This document shows, one piece after another, positions 44,984 through 54,814 of a stretch of DNA of 64,000 bases. The DNA comes from DAIQRJ01 sp963708795. GTDB taxonomy: Bacteria; Actinomycetota; Actinomycetes; Propionibacteriales; DAIQRJ01. The translations under genes were made by a program, and so were the position numbers. The stretch's first letter is position 1. Every line of letters begins with the position of its first letter. The stretch covers positions 744,001 through 808,000 of the forward strand of contig CAVPUH010000006.1 of assembly GCA_963708795.1 (NCBI GenBank), given 5' to 3'. Under the pieces are notes generated by a model. That model saw only the letters and a program-made list of their open reading frames with translations. It did no database searches and was not told where the DNA came from.

Positions 44984-47646
44984 TCACTTCAATCCCTCCA
45001 CCAGATACAAATCGGCAAGCATGCGATGGTATCCGAAGACGCAGGTTTTGGCATCGGGTGTCATAAGAATCGGACCAATCGTCTCCACTCCGGCGGGATC
45101 AGACGGCATGAGCTGCTTCCACAAAGTACGCTTCCCGCTTTGCAGATCGAGGCGATTGACCAGCGCGGGCAGTTCGCCGGGCTGGTAAACGTAGAGAGAA
45201 TGGCTGTCGGAACTGAAGGTGATGGGTTGTTCTCCAGGATTAAATCCCGGAATAAGCCGCGGCTCGCCTCCGGCAACCGGATAAAGGTATCCCTTCTGAT
45301 CGGGACCAATGCCGGCCACCCATTGCGAATCGGGAGAAATCACGAACGCGGTTCCGTTCACGCCTTCCTGGGTGATGGGCTCGCTTTTGCCCGAAGCGAG
45401 ATCGCGGACATAGAGCCTCACGCCCTTGCCCGGCTCGTTACCAGAAAATAGAATGCGCTTGCCGTCGGGAAACCAATGCGACCAGGAATGGTTGATGTTG
45501 TCCTTGGTCAGGTCCTTCGCTTCTCCGGCGCCCGTAGTCAGCAGCTTGAGTTGCGAAGGCGAATCCTGGGTCTGCGCGATCACCGATTTTCCGTCCGGCG
45601 ACAAGGCCACCGCTCCGCCTTCACCCAGCAGCACCGCCGGCGCGCCGTCTGTCTTGCGAATGTAGACGGCGTAGGAGAGGCCGCCGGATTTCGAGTAGTC
45701 AAGCGAGCCGCCGCCGCCTTCTTCGTCGAATAGCAGGGTTTTGCCATCACCCGACAAGTCTGCGGGATAGGTGTAGTCGAGCCAGGACAGATCATGCTGC
45801 TTGGCATCGTCGGCGGTCATGCCGATCAAGTTCGCGCCGCCAACTGGCGCGCATCAGCAGGACTCGCCCGTCCTTAAAGATGTCGAAAATCATGACGGCG
45901 CCGGGGAGTCGCAGCACCATGCGCTCTTTGCCATCCATCGAGACCGCGTACAGGGTGCGGTCGACGCCTGATTTGCTGGCGGTGAACCAGATCTCTTTGC
46001 CATCGGGAGACCAGGCAAGGCCTTGAATGGTGAACCATTCGCCGGACAAAGACTTCTTGTTACCCTTGAGATCGACCAGCGCCAGCGAACCGCTGTCATC
46101 GCCCTGAACCGGGTGGTCGATGAATGCGATCTGATCTCCTTTGGGGGAAACACGCGGATGGCCGATCCAGCCTCCGGTTTCGTAGAACGGTTTGCCGATA
46201 GGAAATTCAAGCCGGTTGCGTCCGCCGAAATCACGCACCACGGCGAGGCTGCTTCCATCGGCCGACCAGTCGGCCCACTGCACTTGCTCGAGCACTTCGC
46301 GCGGAGCGCCTCCGACCAACGGTGCGCGCGCCAGCGTGCCCATGTTCACCCAGGTTCCGATGGCTTTGCTGTTCAGGAGAACGGCCATCTCGGAGGCCGA
46401 CGAGACGGACACGAGCTGAGTGCGAGTCAGGCCCATGGAACGCGCTTCAGGAGCTTCGGGACGCGCCGTGAAGACATCCACCGGACTGCCTTGCCAAGCG
46501 GCGCTGTAGAGAATGGTCTGGCCATCCGGGGCGAAGCGTGCCGAGCGAATGCTGCCGCGGCGGAAGGTTAGCTGGCGATAGATGGGAGGCGGCAGAGCCG
46601 CCGTGGTGAAAAGCAGCTTCCCGGCATAGAGGCCCGCCGCCAGCGCAAGCAGGGTACAAACCGCGAGCAGCGGCGCCAGCCGGCGGCTCGGGCGACGGCA
46701 CCGTCGCAGTTTGCGTGACCGCGCTGACTGCTGCGGATCCCGATCCACCCGTTTCCGTAACTGTCGAGGTGCGCGACGAATCGATCGAACGCTTCAGTCG
46801 CTTCAGATCCGCGCGCATTTCGGCCGCGGTCTGGCAGCGCATGTCGCGATCTTTCTCCAGCGCCTTGCTGATGATCTCTTCCAGCTTCGACGGGAAGTTC
46901 AGGATTCAGCCGGGTGGGAGCGAGTCGGCGCTCGATTCAGAATGGCCTCGGTGATGACCGCGGAAGTTTCTCCGCGAAAGGGCAGAATGCCGGTCGCCAT
47001 TTCGTACAGCACAACGCCGAACGAGAACAGATCGGTGCGCCCGTCCAGTTCTTTGCCGCGCAACTGCTCGGGCGACATGTAGGCCACGGTGCCGACGGCC
47101 GTTCCGGGGCTGGTCAAGTCGAGCGCGCTGGCGTCGGCGCGGGTTTGGGACTCGCCGCTGGTAGGCTTGGCCGCATCGAGCGATTTTTGCCAGTCCGAAG
47201 TCGAGAATCTTGGCGTGCCCGCGATCGGTCACGAAAATGTTTGCTGGCTTGATGTCGCGGTGCACGATGCCCTTGGCGTGCGCGGCTTCGAGCGCGTCGG
47301 CTACTTCGATGCCAATGTTCAGCAGTCGCTCCAGTTCGAACGGGCTGCCTTGAATCAGGTGCTTCAGTGTTTCGCCGCTGAGGCATTCCATGACGATGAA
47401 GAGATGTCCATCGTGCTCACCAATTTCGTGGACGGTGCAGATGTTGGGATGGTTGAGCGCCGAGGCGGCGCGCGCCTCGCGGCGAAAGCGCTCCAGGGCC
47501 TGGGGATCGTCCGAGGCTTCGTCGGGCAGAAACTTCAAGGCGACGAATCGGCCGAGCGCCGTGTCTTCCGCTTTGTACACCACTCCCATGCCACCGCCGC
47601 CCAGCAATTCCACTATGCGGTAGTGGGAGATCGTCTTTCCAATCAT
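44984..47646 (-). CDS. Serine/threonine protein kinase with TolB/WD40-like propeller sensor, multiply frameshifted
   Basis: ATG 47646 begins a PknB-type kinase: ISHYRIVELLGGGGMGVVYK, Lys38, HRDIKPANIF and DFGLAK. A slip at about 47190 moves to TAVGTVAYMSPEQLRGKELD and FSFGVVLYEMATGILPFRGE. A slip near 46905 leads to KLEEIISKALEKDRDMRCQT, and another near 46700 to a membrane helix (LLAVCTLLALAAGLYAGKLL). A periplasmic beta-propeller follows (SIRSARFAPDGQTILYSAAW, LAWSPDGKEIWFTASKSG). A last slip near 45840 gives the remaining blades to 44984. Joined, it is about 885 residues, the standard kinase - TM - propeller layout of Acidobacteriota. Four indels suggest errors in the sequence. Confidence 0.85.
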
Positions 47647-47859
47647 CGTTGGATAATGGCCTGAGCCCGCGCGTTTGGGGGAACGCGGGCGCAGTAATCT
47701 TAGGAGGGATTTCGCGCGCCGTCAATGTAGAACGTAGCGGCCACGGTTGGTTCTCGCATCCTGCAATGCAAATTTGCCATTTATTTTGAGGTTCCGAACC
47801 CCAACTTCAACCCCAACATTGGCGGACAGGAGTGTCCGCCTCACGTGTTCGTTTGCCAC

Positions 47860-48279
47860 TCATTCCTCGCGCAGCAAATGCCACGCCTCCTTGTAGCAAG
47901 CGTGTGGGGAGAGCGGGTTGTGAGGCGACAAACCAATGACATACTTTACTCGGCTGGCGACTTCAATGGGGATGATGTACCAGGTGTCGGCTGGGATCAC
48001 ATAGATGGCGAAAAAATCTATCTCGGCGGCGGTGTAGGGTCTTCGCGCAGTGCCCTGAATTGCGCAGGCATACAGCTTGCGTCGGCGGTTACTGGTGGAC
48101 TTTACCTGGACGCGGAGAAAGCGGCCTCCGGTTTCGACGACGAAGTCGTAGCGGCTGCTGTCTCCCCAAGGCTTAATTACGCGGAGGCCATGCTCGGCAG
48201 CGCGCGTCATGAAAAGCAGTTCTGCCCATTCTCCGCGCAGCTTGAACCCGCCGCGGCCGGTACCGCGTTTGTTGAACAT
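47860..48279 (-). CDS. PD-(D/E)XK nuclease-fold protein (group I intron endonuclease-like)
   Basis: A 139-residue protein from ATG 48279. The nuclease core is visible: Glu17 (RGEWAELLFM), Asp45 (SSRYDFVVET) and Gln58-x-Lys60 (FLRVQVKST), the D-x(n)-(E/Q)-x-K arrangement of the PD-(D/E)XK family related to I-Ssp6803I. A strand FFAIYVIPADTWYIIPIE follows. No intron is seen nearby. It stands alone, downstream of tRNA-Ser and a hairpin. A free-standing homing or resolving nuclease, or a domesticated protein, are both possible. Confidence 0.75.
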   Translation of the reverse strand: MFNKRGTGRGGFKLRGEWAELLFMTRAAEHGLRVIKPWGDSSRYDFVVETGGRFLRVQVKSTSNRRRKLYACAIQGTARRPYTAAEIDFFAIYVIPADTWYIIPIEVASRVKYVIGLSPHNPLSPHACYKEAWHLLREE

Positions 48280-48301
48280 TGAATTGTCCTGGGAATAGAA
48301 A

Positions 48302-48323
48302 ACGCGGCCGGGAAGGGCCGCGT
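48302..48323 (-). terminator. Hairpin with short T-run between tRNA-Ser and the nuclease gene
   Basis: An 8-bp perfect stem, ACGCGGCC with its reverse complement around a 6-base loop, is followed on the minus strand by TTTCTATT. It could end transcription from tRNA-Ser or act as an attenuator in the leader of the nuclease gene, whose ATG is 22 bases further on. Confidence 0.45.
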
Positions 48324-48556
48324 CTGAGAATTGATCTCTAGTTCAATGCTAGCAGTTTGGAGGGGTAAAGTGAGACATGCCGGGCAACTTTATATTTCAC
48401 GTGGGCTCATCGAGTTAGACGTGATCGTGTAATTTCGCCATATTGACAGACCTTTTCCCAAAACGGGAAACAGCAATCGTGAGGGACGGATACTCCGGTC
48501 CGCCGTCGTTGATGTTTGATTTTGATTTTCGCCAACCCCTCGCAAAAGCGAAAAAC

Positions 48557-48646
48557 TGGCGGAGAGAGTGGGATTCGAACCCACGTTAGAGTTTCCCCTA
48601 AACACGCTTTCCAAGCGTGCGCCTTCAGCCACTCGGCCATCTCTCC
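48557..48646 (-). tRNA. tRNA-Ser (anticodon GGA)
   Basis: On the complement the acceptor stem GGAGAGA pairs with TCTCTCC. The anticodon arm CACGC-TTGGAAA-GCGTG gives anticodon GGA. A long variable arm (TAGGGGAAACTCTA) marks a class II tRNA, and the T arm GTGGG-TTCGAAT-CCCAC ends in G and encoded CCA. Confidence 0.97.
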
Positions 48647-48963
48647 CGCGGACAATTTATTGCCAAGTTATCTTTTGCAGATAATGACTAGGAAGCGATG
48701 CGGGCGCGCCTTAATCGGCAACCGAAAACACCGCGATCAACTCCGCTTTAGATTCTATGGCCCTCGCGCCTCGCGCCGCAAGGCCAAGCAGCGGAGCCAA
48801 GAGGCTCAGGGGCCAATGCGGCTCGGGGCGTCCCCTGTTCGTGCGGGGTTCATTAAAAACTCAGTTTGGATCACATCCCGTATCGCGTGATGGCAAACAT
48901 TCCGCAACCGCTTATCGTTTCTCCGAACCCTCCGTATCTCCGTGTTAGATTTGGTGAAGCATT
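48647..48963. other. Intergenic region between tRNA-Ser and tldD
   Basis: No gene is found in 317 bases. The region must hold the tRNA-Ser promoter (leftward) and the tldD promoter (rightward). A CTCCGTATCTCCGTGTTAG-type stretch near 48930 resembles a CTCTGTGTCTCTGTGACT stretch near 36520 after pth, a short dispersed motif. Confidence 0.4.
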
Positions 48964-50430
48964 ATGAAAGATATTTCCTCCTGGGCTCTCGACATCGCCA
49001 TGCAACGCGGCGCGTCCTACGCCGACGCCCGCATTGCGGACGACCGCAGTCGGGCGCTTTCGACCAAGAACGGCAAAGTCGGCGGGGCGTCCGATTCGGA
49101 ATCGTTTGGGATTGGTATTCGCGTGGTCGCGGATGGGGCGTGGGGATTTGCCGCCTCCGACAATCTGAACCGGGCCGCCGTCGAAGCTACTGCCGCGCAG
49201 GCGGTTGACATCGCCAAAGCATCGTCGCGAGTGAAACAGCGCGACATCGAATTGGCTGCGGAAAAAACCGTCAGCGCCGAGTGGACCACGCCTTTCCAGA
49301 TCGATCCATTCGCCACTTCGGTCGAACAGAACATTGATCTGCTGCTGAAGATTGATGCCGAATTGCGCTCGGTCGCGGGTGTGACCCTGGCCGAGACCAA
49401 CATGAATTTCCGCCGCGAGGAACAATGGTTTGTATCGTCGGAAAACACCAGCATTCATCAGACGAAGTACACCACAGGCGTAGGCTACGCCGCGTATGCC
49501 TTTGCGGGAAGCGAGATTCAGAAACGCTCTTACCCCAATTCCTACGGCGGACAGTGGCAGAATAAAGGATACGAACTGATTGGCGAGCTGAAGCTATTGG
49601 AAAACGCCCGCCGGGTGGGCGAAGAAGCGGTGGCGCTGCTCAAAGCCGAGCAGTGTCCGGAGGGCGTATTCAACATCATTCTGGACGGTTCGCAACTCGG
49701 GCTGCAGATTCACGAATCAGTGGGCCACCCTATCGAACTCGATCGGGTGTTGGGCATGGAAGCAAATTTCGCCGGAACTTCGTTTCTTACTTTCGACAAA
49801 CTCCGCACTCTGCGCTACGGCAGCGACCTGGTCAATGTTGTCGCCGACGCGCGCCAGGAGCATGGTCCAGGCCTTGGCACCTTTGGTTTTGACGAAGAAG
49901 GCGTGCCTGCCCAATGCACACCTATCATCACGGATGGCTTGTTCACGGGATATCTCAGTTCCCGCGAGACCGCGCACACTATCGGCATGAATCGATCGGG
50001 AGGAACGCTGCGGGCGGAAAGCTGGAACCGGCTGCCAATCATCCGCATGACCAACGTCAGTATTCTTCCCGGCGATAAGCCGCTGAGCCGCGACCAACTG
50101 ATCGCGGACACCGATCACGGCATCGAAATGGAGACCAATAAGTCATGGTCGATCGACGACAAGCGCTACAACTTCCAGTTCAGCTGCGAAATGGGATGGG
50201 AGATCAAAAAAGGCAAGCGCATCCGCATGCTGAAGAACCCTTCGTACTCGGGAATCACCACCGAATTCTGGAATGCGATGGACGCGATTTGCTCGCGGGA
50301 TGAGTGGATCGTGTGGGGCACCCCGCATTGCGGCAAAGGCCAGCCGCAACAGGTCATGGGCACAGGCCACGGCGCGGCGCCGGCCAGGTTTCGCAACATA
50401 AAGGTTGGGAGCGCGTACAAAGGAACGTGA
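48964..50430 (+). CDS. tldD: TldD-family zinc metallopeptidase
   Basis: A 488-residue protein starting at ATG 48964. It has the TldD N-terminal fold (ALDIAMQRGASYADARI) and the HExxxH zinc site at residues 250-255 (IHESVGHPIELD), followed by LGMEANFAGTSFL, and a C-terminal MGTGHGAAPARFRNIKVG. TldD works with TldE/PmbA to degrade unfolded peptides or mature modified peptides. The partner-like gene follows 65 bases downstream on the same strand, so the two likely form a heterodimeric protease. Confidence 0.93.
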   Translation: MKDISSWALDIAMQRGASYADARIADDRSRALSTKNGKVGGASDSESFGIGIRVVADGAWGFAASDNLNRAAVEATAAQAVDIAKASSRVKQRDIELAAEKTVSAEWTTPFQIDPFATSVEQNIDLLLKIDAELRSVAGVTLAETNMNFRREEQWFVSSENTSIHQTKYTTGVGYAAYAFAGSEIQKRSYPNSYGGQWQNKGYELIGELKLLENARRVGEEAVALLKAEQCPEGVFNIILDGSQLGLQIHESVGHPIELDRVLGMEANFAGTSFLTFDKLRTLRYGSDLVNVVADARQEHGPGLGTFGFDEEGVPAQCTPIITDGLFTGYLSSRETAHTIGMNRSGGTLRAESWNRLPIIRMTNVSILPGDKPLSRDQLIADTDHGIEMETNKSWSIDDKRYNFQFSCEMGWEIKKGKRIRMLKNPSYSGITTEFWNAMDAICSRDEWIVWGTPHCGKGQPQQVMGTGHGAAPARFRNIKVGSAYKGT

Positions 50431-50445
50431 TCGAGGAGAGCCATT

Positions 50446-50473
50446 AGCAGTTAGCACTCGGCATTCGGTTCAC
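50446..50473 (+). repeat. Heptamer array (AGCANTY units)
   Basis: Units AGCAGTT, AGCACTC, GGCATTC and GGTTCAC follow each other at period 7 between tldD and its partner. A partly inverted set (CAGCATT, CAGC) lies just downstream near 50490-50507. Confidence 0.6.
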
Positions 50474-50495
50474 GTCGTGACGCTGACCGGGCTGA

Positions 50496-51899
50496 ATGCT
50501 GACCGCCGACTTTCACATGTTGAACCAAGCCCAAGCCGCTGAGGTCTTCGAACGGATCAGGAAGCATTCCAGCGCGGACGAAGTAGAAGTCCTCTTCTCC
50601 GGGGGGAAAAGCGCGCTCACCCGCTTTGCCAATAACATCATTCACCAGAATGTTGCGGAAGAGAACTATCAGGTTTCCGTGCGAACCGCGTTTGATGGAC
50701 GCACGGCCCGTTCCACCACTAATAAGCTCGACGACGACAGTTTGCGGCGTGTCGTGCAATCGTCCGAGCGGTTGGCGAAAGTTCAGCATCCGGATTCAGA
50801 TCTGTTGACCATACCGGAATCCAACGGCGGCGCCGACCGCGAGGCTCCGCCTTCGCGGCACTTTGCCGAGACCGCGGCTGCCACTCCGGCGCAGCGCGCT
50901 GAAAGCGTCAAGAAAATCGTTTCTATCGCAGATCAACACAAGTTGACTACGGCCGGCATCGTCTCAAGCTCCGAGATGGTGGAAGGAGTTTTCAATTCGC
51001 GCGGCCTGGCGGATTGGCATACCCAGACTTCGGCGGAAATTTCGATCACCATGCTGGCGCCAGATTCCTCGGGCTGGCAGAAGGCCAATTCCCCCGACAT
51101 CGCCAAGCTCAATGCCGCCGCGCTGGCCGAAACCGCGGCCCGCAAGGCATTGCAGTCGGCCGCCCCCCACGAGCTCCCCGCTGGAAAGTACACCGTAATT
51201 CTCGAACCGGCCGCAGTACTGGACATCGTCGGCTTCATGTTCTTCGATTTCGGCGGATTGTCCGTTCTCGATCAGCGCTCTTTTCTGAATAACCGCGTCG
51301 GCACCAGACTTTTCGGCGAGAACATCAACATCTGGGATGACGCGGCCCACCCTTTGCAATCGGGCGCTCCATTCGATGGCGAGGGTATGCGACGCCGCAA
51401 AGTGCAACTGGTCGAAAACGGCGTAGTGAGGCGGTTGGTTTACGCGCGAGCCACGGCTGAGAAGATGAAGCGCTCGGAACACAAAGACCACGTTGGCCTC
51501 GTCGAGCCCACCGGACACGGCTTCGCGCTGCCCAACGAAATGGGCGAAGCCCCCATGAACATTGTCTTCGGCGCCTCGTCGAAGCCACAATCGATTGAGC
51601 ACATGATCGCTTCGACCGGGCGCGGCGTGCTGGTGACGCGCCTCTGGTACATTCGCGAAGTCGATCCCTACGAAAAAATCCTGACCGGGATGACTCGCGA
51701 CGGCACGTTCCATATAGAAGACGGCAAACTCCGCCACGGAGTTCGCAATTTCCGTTTCAACCAGAGCCTGATTCAAATGCTGTCCAACGTCGAAGCCATG
51801 AGCACTCCGGTGCGCGCCAGCGGCGAGGAATCATTTGACATGGTAGTGCCCGCGATGAAAGTGCGCGACTTCAATTTCACCGAAGTAACGAAATTCTGA
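50496..51899 (+). CDS. TldE/PmbA-like partner of TldD
   Basis: A 467-residue TldD/PmbA-family protein without the HExxxH site. In its place the corresponding segment reads ILEPAAVLDIVGFMFFDFGG, as in TldE/PmbA subunits. NRVGTRLFGENINIWDDAAH and the C-terminal FRFNQSLIQMLSNVEAMSTP are typical. ATG 50496 and ATG 50517 are both plausible starts; the first lies within the repeat-rich spacer, so the second may be the real one. It is expected to pair with the upstream TldD protein. Confidence 0.88.
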   Translation: MLTADFHMLNQAQAAEVFERIRKHSSADEVEVLFSGGKSALTRFANNIIHQNVAEENYQVSVRTAFDGRTARSTTNKLDDDSLRRVVQSSERLAKVQHPDSDLLTIPESNGGADREAPPSRHFAETAAATPAQRAESVKKIVSIADQHKLTTAGIVSSSEMVEGVFNSRGLADWHTQTSAEISITMLAPDSSGWQKANSPDIAKLNAAALAETAARKALQSAAPHELPAGKYTVILEPAAVLDIVGFMFFDFGGLSVLDQRSFLNNRVGTRLFGENINIWDDAAHPLQSGAPFDGEGMRRRKVQLVENGVVRRLVYARATAEKMKRSEHKDHVGLVEPTGHGFALPNEMGEAPMNIVFGASSKPQSIEHMIASTGRGVLVTRLWYIREVDPYEKILTGMTRDGTFHIEDGKLRHGVRNFRFNQSLIQMLSNVEAMSTPVRASGEESFDMVVPAMKVRDFNFTEVTKF

Positions 51900-52101
51900 G
51901 TACAGCAAGTAACATTGATCCTTAGCCACCGTTCACTCTGAGTTGTAGGCCTGATTGCTAATAGCCAACTGCTCTGTGACGCTGCTCACACAGCGTCCAC
52001 AGATAAGCCGCAAGCCCATGACCCAAAAGAATTTACCCCTGACAGTTCCGTGACTTCGGTAACTTTGCACTGCTGGTTCCGGGGTGTAATCTTCGCTCGT
52101 A

Positions 52102-52551
52102 ATGTCCAACATCGGTCCATTCGTGAAGAACAGCAGCTTGGCCAAGCTTTCGAAAGAAAACGAGGCGTCGACGCAGGCTCAAAAATCAGCCAAGGACGAA
52201 TCGGCTGATGTGAAGGTGCGCCGCTCGCGTTATACGGAAGTGCAGAGTGCTGCGCGCTTTCCGATCAAGCTGCCGATTTCTGTAAAATCGAAGACCGGCG
52301 AGAGTCATACTGAAACGCAGAACATTTCGGCGAACGGGGTTTTGTTTCAGATGGTGGATTCCGAAATGCCGGTTGGCTCGATGGTGGACTTCACGATTTC
52401 GCTCCCCGCCGATGTCGTCGGCGCGGAGACCGATGTACGGCTCGATTGCCGTGGCCGCGTGGTACGCAGTTTTGAAGATAGTGGCCGCCGCGGCGTGGGC
52501 GTGGTCATCGATGAATATCGTTTCGACCGGGCTGAACGGCAAGGAGACTGA
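52102..52551 (+). CDS. PilZ-domain protein
   Basis: A 149-residue protein from ATG 52102. The first 45 residues are polar and linker-like. The PilZ beta-barrel follows (FPIKLPISVKSKTGESHTET, then NISANGVLFQMVDSEMPVG, RLDCRGRVVRSFED, RRGVGVVIDEYRF). The c-di-GMP motif RxxxR is not obvious in the first strand (SRYTEVQSAARFPI has only dispersed arginines), but D/N-x-S-x-x-G is present as NISANG. Its TGA overlaps the ATG of the response-regulator gene (TGATG), so the pair is translationally coupled. Ligand binding is uncertain. Confidence 0.85.
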   Translation: MSNIGPFVKNSSLAKLSKENEASTQAQKSAKDESADVKVRRSRYTEVQSAARFPIKLPISVKSKTGESHTETQNISANGVLFQMVDSEMPVGSMVDFTISLPADVVGAETDVRLDCRGRVVRSFEDSGRRGVGVVIDEYRFDRAERQGD

Positions 52552-53390
52552 TGGCGAGCACTCCAGCTACCGCGAGAATCGACCCCGAACAGCCGCTTCA
52601 GGCTGACGGCAACGGCCAGTTCATTCGCGTGATCCTGGCCGATACGCAGGCCATCTTTCGCGCCGGACTGCGCAAGATTTTTGCTCTGGAAGACGATCTC
52701 CGGGTAGTTGGACAAGCCGAAACCCTGTCTCAAACCTTAACCGCCGTGCAGAAGTTTTCTGCCGATGTGCTCCTTTTCGAGGCTGCGATTTCGACCAATC
52801 CAATCGAGGCGGTTTCGGACTTGCTCCGGCAAAGCCCGCAACTGAAGCTGGTCGTGGTCACCACCGAACCGGATCAGGATCTCACTCTGGAACTGTTTCG
52901 CCGGGGTGTACACGCCATCGTTTCCCGCGAGGTCGAGCCTGAACTGCTGGTCGACTGCCTTCGCAAGGTATCAAAGGGTGAGCCATGGTTAGACGGCCGC
53001 GCCACCCAGTGGGTCCTCGAAGCCTATCGCACCCAGGGGTCGCGGGCCGGATCGCCTCGCCCCAAGGTGCAGTTGACTCCCAAAGAAACTCTGATTGTCT
53101 CCTGCGTGACTCAGGGAATGAAGAACAAGGAAATCGCTCTGCGCGTCGGAACCACCGAACAGGTGGTCAAGAACTACTTGCGCAAAGTCTATGACAAATT
53201 GGGCGTCGCTGACCGCCTCGAACTGGCACTCTATTGCCTGAACAGCCGCATTCTCGACAACTCGGTGAGTGCCACTCCAGTCAAAACCAGTCCAGCGAAA
53301 GATAATTCAATTAAGAATGAGGCCCCCAAGCTGCCGGCCGCAGAGGCAACGCCCCCCGCGAACCCAGACACTGCGGAAGACATCTCCTAA
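52551..53390 (+). CDS. NarL/LuxR-type transcriptional regulator with a pseudo-receiver domain
   Basis: The 279-residue protein has a receiver fold (about 25-145: FIRVILADTQAIFRAGLRKI, LKLVVVTTEPDQDLTLELFR) and a LuxR/GerE helix-turn-helix (about 175-235: LTPKETLIVSCVTQGMKNKE, VVKNYLRKVYDKLGVADRLE). The phospho-acceptor position, normally D in LLLD, is Glu77 (ADVLLFEAAI). The domain therefore probably cannot be phosphorylated and may be locked active or respond to another signal. A low-complexity tail follows. It is coupled to the PilZ gene by a one-base overlap. Confidence 0.85.
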   Translation: MASTPATARIDPEQPLQADGNGQFIRVILADTQAIFRAGLRKIFALEDDLRVVGQAETLSQTLTAVQKFSADVLLFEAAISTNPIEAVSDLLRQSPQLKLVVVTTEPDQDLTLELFRRGVHAIVSREVEPELLVDCLRKVSKGEPWLDGRATQWVLEAYRTQGSRAGSPRPKVQLTPKETLIVSCVTQGMKNKEIALRVGTTEQVVKNYLRKVYDKLGVADRLELALYCLNSRILDNSVSATPVKTSPAKDNSIKNEAPKLPAAEATPPANPDTAEDIS

Positions 53391-53463
53391 AAACAGTCAG
53401 GCGTAAGCGTCCTCGCTCGTGCAACCCGCCAAATTGTTGGATTTCCCCAGCGGAACCGCAACC

Positions 53464-54516
53464 CTACTTCATCATCCCACGTTGCGCTATCCCAATATTG
53501 TCGCGCGAAGTGTTCTTCACCAGATACATCATTTCGTCAGCCTGGCGAATAATGTCATGCGGTGTTTTGGCATCATGCGGATACGTCGCCACGCCCATTG
53601 ACGCCCGCACATTCAAATTGAGCCCTTCCTCTTTGCAGAACATGCTGGTTCGTAAGCTGTCGCGCAAACGTTTCGCCACCACTAGCGCCGAGTCTTTCCC
53701 GGTTTGCGGCAAGAGCACCACAAACTCGTCGCCCCCATAGCGAAACGCATAGTCGATCAAGCGCAGCTGCGCTTTGATCAGGTATCCAATCTCGGCCAGC
53801 AGTTTGCTTCCCACCAGGTGCCCGTTGGTGTCGTTGACTTGCTTGAAGTGATCCAGATCGATAAACAACACCGTGAATTCATATCCGAAACGCGACGAGC
53901 GATAAACCTCGGTCTCTAACGTCTTATAAAGGTGGCGCGCGTTGTACAGGCCGGTGCAGTCGTCGGTGATGGTGAGTTCCTGAATCTTTTCGACGGCTCG
54001 CGCATTTTCGATGGCGATCGCCGCGTAGTCGCACAATGACTGCAAAAAGAATATTTCCTGATCGCCGAAGTGCTCCATGTCCACGTTCACCAGTTGAATG
54101 ACGCCCAGCACGCGCAGCCGCGAGCTGACCGGGAAACACACAATCGAACGCGTCTCCCACTTGGTCATTTCGTCAATGCGTTTGGCGAACCGCGGATCGG
54201 TCATCACGTCCGGGACAATCAGCCGCTCCCCATGTTTGGCGACATGACCCGCAATACCCTCTCCCACCTTCAATCGGATGTTCTTCAGCGCCTCGGAAGC
54301 CGTGCCCACCGCAATGGCAAAGTACAACTCCTCGCGCTCATGATCCAACATCAGCAGCGACCAGGTATCGGGACGGAAGTATTCCGCCATCTTTTCCATA
54401 ATCGTCTGCAGAATGGAATCGAGATCCAGCGACGAGGTCAGCGCCTTGGCCACATCGTGAAAGATGGTCAGTTCTTGACTCTGCCGATTGTGGTCGGCCT
54501 CGGTGGCCCTGGTCAT
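53464..54516 (-). CDS. GAF-GGDEF diguanylate cyclase
   Basis: Family similarity starts at MTRATEADHNRQSQELTIFH, so ATG 54516 is chosen (350 residues), although the frame is open upstream. The GAF domain (about 20-175) contains LKVGEGIAGHVAKHGERLIV. A GGDEF domain follows with the active site FRYGGDEFVVLL and an inhibitory RxxD (RLID) five residues before it. It should make cyclic di-GMP with product inhibition. It converges with the PilZ/regulator pair, so the three genes form a small c-di-GMP-related neighbourhood. Confidence 0.9.
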   Translation of the reverse strand: MTRATEADHNRQSQELTIFHDVAKALTSSLDLDSILQTIMEKMAEYFRPDTWSLLMLDHEREELYFAIAVGTASEALKNIRLKVGEGIAGHVAKHGERLIVPDVMTDPRFAKRIDEMTKWETRSIVCFPVSSRLRVLGVIQLVNVDMEHFGDQEIFFLQSLCDYAAIAIENARAVEKIQELTITDDCTGLYNARHLYKTLETEVYRSSRFGYEFTVLFIDLDHFKQVNDTNGHLVGSKLLAEIGYLIKAQLRLIDYAFRYGGDEFVVLLPQTGKDSALVVAKRLRDSLRTSMFCKEEGLNLNVRASMGVATYPHDAKTPHDIIRQADEMMYLVKNTSRDNIGIAQRGMMK

Positions 54517-54814
54517 CAACAGCAACCTCGAATCTACAACGGGAGTACCAAAATTATAAGCGGCCCCCGAAGCCCCGGCAAAGAACCATGGTAACCCGAA
54601 CCCATAACGACAAGATGCCAGGTTTACTGGTGGAGGAACGGGTGTCCCGCCCGTCCCAAGCGGAGCAAAGCTCCGCAACGCCTTACGATCCGCGTGCCTT
54701 CTGACTCAAACATTACTGCGTCAACGCTACGGACAACTGAAGCCTGCCTCTTGGAAATCAAACTAAACCCCGAAAATTTCGCTTCCCCGACCACCCGCAT
54801 AACATATATTTAAT

